A stretch of DNA of 9,188 bases from Chitinophagales bacterium (GTDB taxonomy: Bacteria; Bacteroidota; Bacteroidia; Chitinophagales; Chitinophagaceae). A program made the position numbers and the translations under genes. The notes beneath the pieces were generated by a model. That model had not been told where the DNA came from. It searched no databases and saw nothing but the letters and a program-made list of their open reading frames with translations. The stretch is taken from assembly GCA_015654495.1 (NCBI GenBank), contig JAATGW010000353.1:1-9188 (forward strand). The letters are read 5' to 3'. Below are positions 6,837 to 9,188 of this stretch, one piece after another. Position 1 is the first letter of the stretch. Each line of letters opens with the position of its first letter.

Positions 6837-6866
6837 GCCCCGGAAAACGGGGCCGTTTTCATTTAG
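6837..6866 (+). terminator. Rho-independent terminator after yceI
   Basis: The stem GCCCCG (6837-6842) pairs with CGGGGC (6848-6853) around the loop GAAAA, and the T-rich stretch CGTTTTCATTT follows. An A-rich run precedes the stem. It lies 59 bp after the yceI stop codon. Confidence 0.85.
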
Positions 6867-6927
6867 TTTCATAAACAAAATTTGCCTTTGCAACAAGAAA
6901 TAAAATTCGTCATCAAATAAGCAGCAG

Positions 6928-7072
6928 CTAACATCAACGCAATATGAGCGACAGAATCCCGGCCCTGGCTTTTCAATTTTAATTCAATACTATTGTAACC
7001 CACTCATCCTCGCCTGCCACTACGGCATGAAGGTAGAAGCATACGGATTACAGAATATCCTCACTACGGGCA
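6928..7072 (+). repeat. Dispersed intergenic repeat (copy 4, short form)
   Basis: The blocks are GCTAACATCAACGCAATATG (6928-6947), then GCGACAGAA followed directly by TCCCGGCCCTGGCTTTTC (6957-6974), ATACTATTGTAACC (6987-7000) and ACAGAATATCCTCACTACGGG near the right end. Compared with copy 2 it lacks about 37 bp between the GACAGAA-like sequences. It lies beyond the yceI terminator, about 75 bp downstream, so it is not obviously part of the yceI mRNA. Confidence 0.65.
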
Positions 7073-7114
7073 TCCTTAAACGTTATCTTAAAGTACAACA
7101 GACCCTACTTCTCA

Positions 7115-7136
7115 GTCAAATTATCTGATATTTGAC
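7115..7136. promoter_or_regulatory. Inverted repeat upstream of the dehydrogenase
   Basis: GTCAAAT (7115-7121) and ATTTGAC (7130-7136) form 7-bp arms separated by 8 bp, about 55 bp upstream of the promoter-like element at 7192. The geometry suits binding by a dimeric regulator on one DNA face, but there is no direct evidence and the AT-rich setting allows chance. Confidence 0.35.
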
Positions 7137-7191
7137 CTTTTCAGCATACAAACCTGGACGTTTCAACAAACCACACATTACAAGCCTGAAT

Positions 7192-7209
7192 TAGCTTTGC
7201 ACTATAAAT
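7192..7209 (+). promoter_or_regulatory. Promoter-like element of the dehydrogenase gene
   Basis: TAGCTTTG (7192-7199) fits TAnnTTTG and lies 19 bp before the ATG at 7219. The following 14-bp string TTTGCACTATAAAT (7196-7209) is identical to 6198-6211 in the yceI leader. A -33 TTTG at the usual spacing was not found, so the promoter may need an activator. Confidence 0.45.
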
Positions 7210-7218
7210 TTTATAGAA

Positions 7219-8034
7219 ATGCAAAAAACAGTTTTAGTAACCGGAGCTTCGGCAGGGATTGGCAAAGCAACTGCAATTTATCTGGCACAAAACGGCTACA
7301 ATGTTTATGGTGCTGCACGAAGGATGGAAAAAATGCAAGAACTCAAAGCCTACGGGATTAAACCAATTTCTTTGGACATTACAAGAGAGGAAAGCATTAC
7401 GGCTTGTGTAGGGCAAATTTTTAAAGAAGCAGGAAGCCTGGACATTCTGGTTAACAATGCAGGTTTTGGTTCTTATGGCTCGGTTGAAGATGTTTCAATG
7501 GAAGACGCACGTTATCAGCTGGAAGTAAATGTATTTGGTGCGATGCGTTTGACACAACTGGTTTTGCCGAAAATGCGGGAAAATAAATACGGTAAGATCG
7601 TAAACATTTCGTCTGTTGGTGGTAAAATAGTTTTTCCATTAGGTGGTTGGTATCATGCAACCAAGTTTGCATTAGAAGCGTTGAGCGATAGTATTCGAAA
7701 TGAAGTCAGGGAATTTGGTATTGATGTTATAGTTATTGAACCGGGGGCTACTAAATCGGAATGGGGAAATATTGCTACAGATAGTTTGATTAAAGTATCC
7801 GGACATACAGCTTACAAAGACTTAGCAACTAAAACGAATAAAGTATTTACCCAGCTATCCGGCAATGTAGTGGAGCCAATAGTTATAGCAGAAATTATTA
7901 AAAAGGGAATAGAAGCAAAAAATCCAAAAACAAGATATACGACTAATCAAATGGCGTCTTCGGTTTTGTTGTGCTTAAAAAGGATTTTATCCGATAAGCT
8001 AATGGATAAATTGATTATGGGTCAAATAAAATAA
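7219..8034 (+). CDS. Short-chain dehydrogenase/reductase (classical SDR)
   Basis: This 271-residue enzyme is a classical SDR, a soluble NAD(P)-dependent carbonyl/alcohol oxidoreductase. Visible motifs: cofactor-binding TGASAGIG (8-15), adjacent AARR (32-35), which favours NADP(H) because of the Arg pair after the second strand, NNAG (79-82), N104, catalytic S132 in NISSVGG, Y145 and K149 in YHATK, and PG (175-176). Length is normal and the active site is complete. The C-terminal 70 residues, where substrate specificity sits, do not reveal the substrate. A promoter-like element is 19 bp upstream. The AraC-type regulator that now begins at 8665 was probably once immediately downstream, because a copy of its start region lies at 8028-8064; SDR genes beside AraC regulators are common in Bacteroidota. 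Confidence 0.93.
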   Translation: MQKTVLVTGASAGIGKATAIYLAQNGYNVYGAARRMEKMQELKAYGIKPISLDITREESITACVGQIFKEAGSLDILVNNAGFGSYGSVEDVSMEDARYQLEVNVFGAMRLTQLVLPKMRENKYGKIVNISSVGGKIVFPLGGWYHATKFALEALSDSIRNEVREFGIDVIVIEPGATKSEWGNIATDSLIKVSGHTAYKDLATKTNKVFTQLSGNVVEPIVIAEIIKKGIEAKNPKTRYTTNQMASSVLLCLKRILSDKLMDKLIMGQIK

Positions 8035-8064
8035 TAAACTATGAAAAGCAATATCAGTCTTCAA
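8028..8064 (+). repeat. Direct repeat of the AraC gene start (left copy)
   Basis: These 37 bp match 8652-8688 at 33 positions, including an identical AAAATAATAAACTATG. The right copy is the leader and first eight codons of the AraC-family gene; this left copy lies across the SDR stop and just after it. Confidence 0.75.
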
Positions 8065-8097
8065 GCTCGAAGTAGGCAAAGGTCAGCCACGCCCTAA
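8041..8097 (+). pseudogene. Remnant of an AraC gene start
   Basis: ATG 8041 opens an 18-codon frame beginning MKSNISLQ, which mirrors MESNIFLQ at the start of the AraC gene at 8665. After the eighth codon the likeness ends and the frame soon meets TAA. It is therefore best read as a left-over gene start, not a functional peptide. The bases from 8098 to 8155 are AT-rich and show nothing else. Confidence 0.5.
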
Positions 8098-8155
8098 AGA
8101 AGCTAAGTAATAGCTATATAAATATATAGATATACTGAAAAATAAATAAAGAAAA

Positions 8156-8620
8156 ATGTTTACTACACTTTTGACAATTCATTCATTGATTCGCTGGTTT
8201 GTTCTGACGAGTTTGATTTTTGCAATTTACCGTGCGTATAATGGTTGGATTACAGGCAAACCGTTTTTAAAATTTGACAATACGGTTAGACTTATTACTG
8301 CAACAATTGCACATATTCAATTAGGCGTTGGGCTTTGTTTGTATTTTATCAGCCCGATCATTGACTACTTTTTGCACAATTACAAGGTGGCTGTTAAAAT
8401 TGGAGGAATTCGTTTTTTTGGAATGGAGCATAGCTTAATGATGCTGATTGCAATAATAATTATTACAATTGGTTCTGTTAAAGTAAAAAACAAAAGCAAG
8501 GACAAGGAGAAATTCAGGTCAATGGCCATTTGGTTTACTGTAGGACTTCTTGTAATCCTCATATCTATTCCCTGGCCATTTTCACCTTTAGCGAGCAGAC
8601 CCTATTTCAGAACATTTTAA
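8156..8620 (+). CDS. Four-helix membrane protein with conserved-type histidines
   Basis: This 154-residue integral membrane protein has four hydrophobic segments, at about residues 5-25, 44-66, 89-110 and 122-140. Histidines lie in or at the start of three of them: H9 (TIHSLIRW), H53 (AHIQLGVG) and H92 (MEHSLMML). The tail contains PWPF (139-142). Bacteroidota proteins of this layout are often labelled 'cytochrome B', and the histidines could bind haem, but nothing in the sequence proves this. ATG 8156 follows an A-rich leader; no Shine-Dalgarno. The gene lies inside a 624-bp unit bounded by the direct repeat at 8028-8064 and 8652-8688, which suggests it came in between the SDR and AraC genes. 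It ends 44 bp before the AraC start. Confidence 0.75.
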   Translation: MFTTLLTIHSLIRWFVLTSLIFAIYRAYNGWITGKPFLKFDNTVRLITATIAHIQLGVGLCLYFISPIIDYFLHNYKVAVKIGGIRFFGMEHSLMMLIAIIIITIGSVKVKNKSKDKEKFRSMAIWFTVGLLVILISIPWPFSPLASRPYFRTF

Positions 8621-8651
8621 ATGGCGGGAAACTGTGAATTTTGAAGCAATT

Positions 8652-8688
8652 AAAATAATAAACTATGGAAAGCAACATCTTTCTTCAA
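8652..8688 (+). repeat. Direct repeat of the AraC gene start (right copy)
   Basis: This is the right copy of the 37-bp repeat described at 8028-8064; it lies 624 bp from the left copy and includes the actual start codon of the AraC-family gene (8665). Confidence 0.75.
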
Positions 8689-9188
8689 CATAATATCGTG
8701 TATTCCCGTGCTTATCAAAAAGTGCTAAGCACCGAACATTATTTTCCCGACCATGTATTAGGAATAATGCTATCAGGCGAATCGCAGTATTTTACAAACG
8801 AAGGCACATTTGTAATGAAAGAAGGTGCAATTTGTTTAATGCGCAGAAATCAGTTATTCAAAAAGCTGAAAAATCCTGGGCCGCATGGCGAACCAATAGC
8901 GTTAATCAGCATATTTCTTGATCAAAATTCTTTACACCAGTACGCAGCAGAAAATAATATTCCAAAACAAACGGGATATAAAGGTACACCTATGATTGAC
9001 CTAACGGGAAATGTGTTTTTGAAGGGTTTTTTTGACTCCTTGTTTCCATACATTGATAATCCGAAAAAACTAACCGCAAAAATTGCAGAACTTAAAACCT
9101 GTGAAGCAATTGAGTTGTTGCTTCAAACAGGCGATGTCTTTCGAAATTTTTTGTTTGATTTTCAGGAACCGCATAAGATAGATCTGGA
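8665..9188 (+). CDS. AraC-family transcription regulator, N-terminal part (runs off the window)
   Basis: The frame stays open from ATG 8665 to the window end, 174 codons. It begins MESNIFLQHNIVYSRAYQKV and shows the N-terminal sensing half of AraC-type regulators of the ExsA-like kind: a cupin-like stretch (HYFPDHVLGIMLSGESQYF, then EGAICLMRRNQLFK), followed by a helical linker (ELKTCEAIELLLQTG) and EPHKIDL at the edge. In this subfamily EP-x-KIDL comes just before the two helix-turn-helix motifs, which must lie beyond 9188. It probably regulates the SDR gene and perhaps itself; the ligand is unknown. The gene follows the membrane-protein gene by 44 bp, and its start region is duplicated at 8028-8064. 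Confidence 0.85.
   Translation, partial: MESNIFLQHNIVYSRAYQKVLSTEHYFPDHVLGIMLSGESQYFTNEGTFVMKEGAICLMRRNQLFKKLKNPGPHGEPIALISIFLDQNSLHQYAAENNIPKQTGYKGTPMIDLTGNVFLKGFFDSLFPYIDNPKKLTAKIAELKTCEAIELLLQTGDVFRNFLFDFQEPHKIDL

Noticed and set aside
4029..7072. Repeats read as integron attC sites
   Set aside because: I could not find a consistent pair of RYYYAAC and GTTRRRY core sites at the ends, and there is no integrase in the window. A cassette-like role stays open, but attC is not supported.

Overview
The window looks like accessory DNA from a Bacteroidota genome, probably of the Chitinophagaceae type. This rests on moderately AT-rich coding, the lack of clear Shine-Dalgarno sequences, two promoter elements fitting the Bacteroidota TAnnTTTG -7 box, and the protein families present. 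No rRNA, tRNA, CRISPR array, transposase or integrase was seen. All intact genes lie on the plus strand; the only minus-strand gene is a broken HxlR-type regulator.

Left part (1-5793): mostly unrelated single genes with irregular gaps. In order: a secreted protein of unknown function (60-1118); a Tat-exported intradiol ring-cleavage dioxygenase with an extra C-terminal domain (1537-2430); a lipoprotein (2569-3276); a cytosolic protein resembling DUF4304 (3328-4005); a cytosolic eight-cysteine, two-[4Fe-4S] protein related to reductive dehalogenases and QueG (4229-5176); and a small membrane-anchored protein (5305-5772). They do not form an obvious pathway.

A degenerate repeat of about 145-170 bp recurs in the gaps, always in the same orientation as the genes: 4029-4195, 5794-5963, 6928-7072 and a more diverged copy at 1332-1475, with a possible fragment at 2465-2509. 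Similar conserved blocks occur in the same order in each full copy. This is the main unexplained structure here. The copy at 5794-5963 abuts the point where the hxlR-like gene at 5968-6087 is cut off after about 40 codons, so the element seems tied to rearrangement.

Right part (5964-9188): this resembles a small-molecule stress or redox neighbourhood. The hxlR remnant diverges from a yceI gene (6239-6778). Between them sit a 9-bp-arm palindrome, a direct repeat of its half-site, and overlapping divergent promoter-like elements. yceI ends at a clear Rho-independent terminator (6837-6866). Next come a promoter with its own inverted repeat, a classical short-chain dehydrogenase (7219-8034), a four-helix histidine-containing membrane protein (8156-8620) and the start of an AraC-family regulator that runs off the window (8665 onward). 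The first 37 bp of the AraC start region are also found just after the dehydrogenase (8028-8064). This suggests that dehydrogenase and regulator were once adjacent and that the membrane-protein gene came between them through an insertion or duplication.
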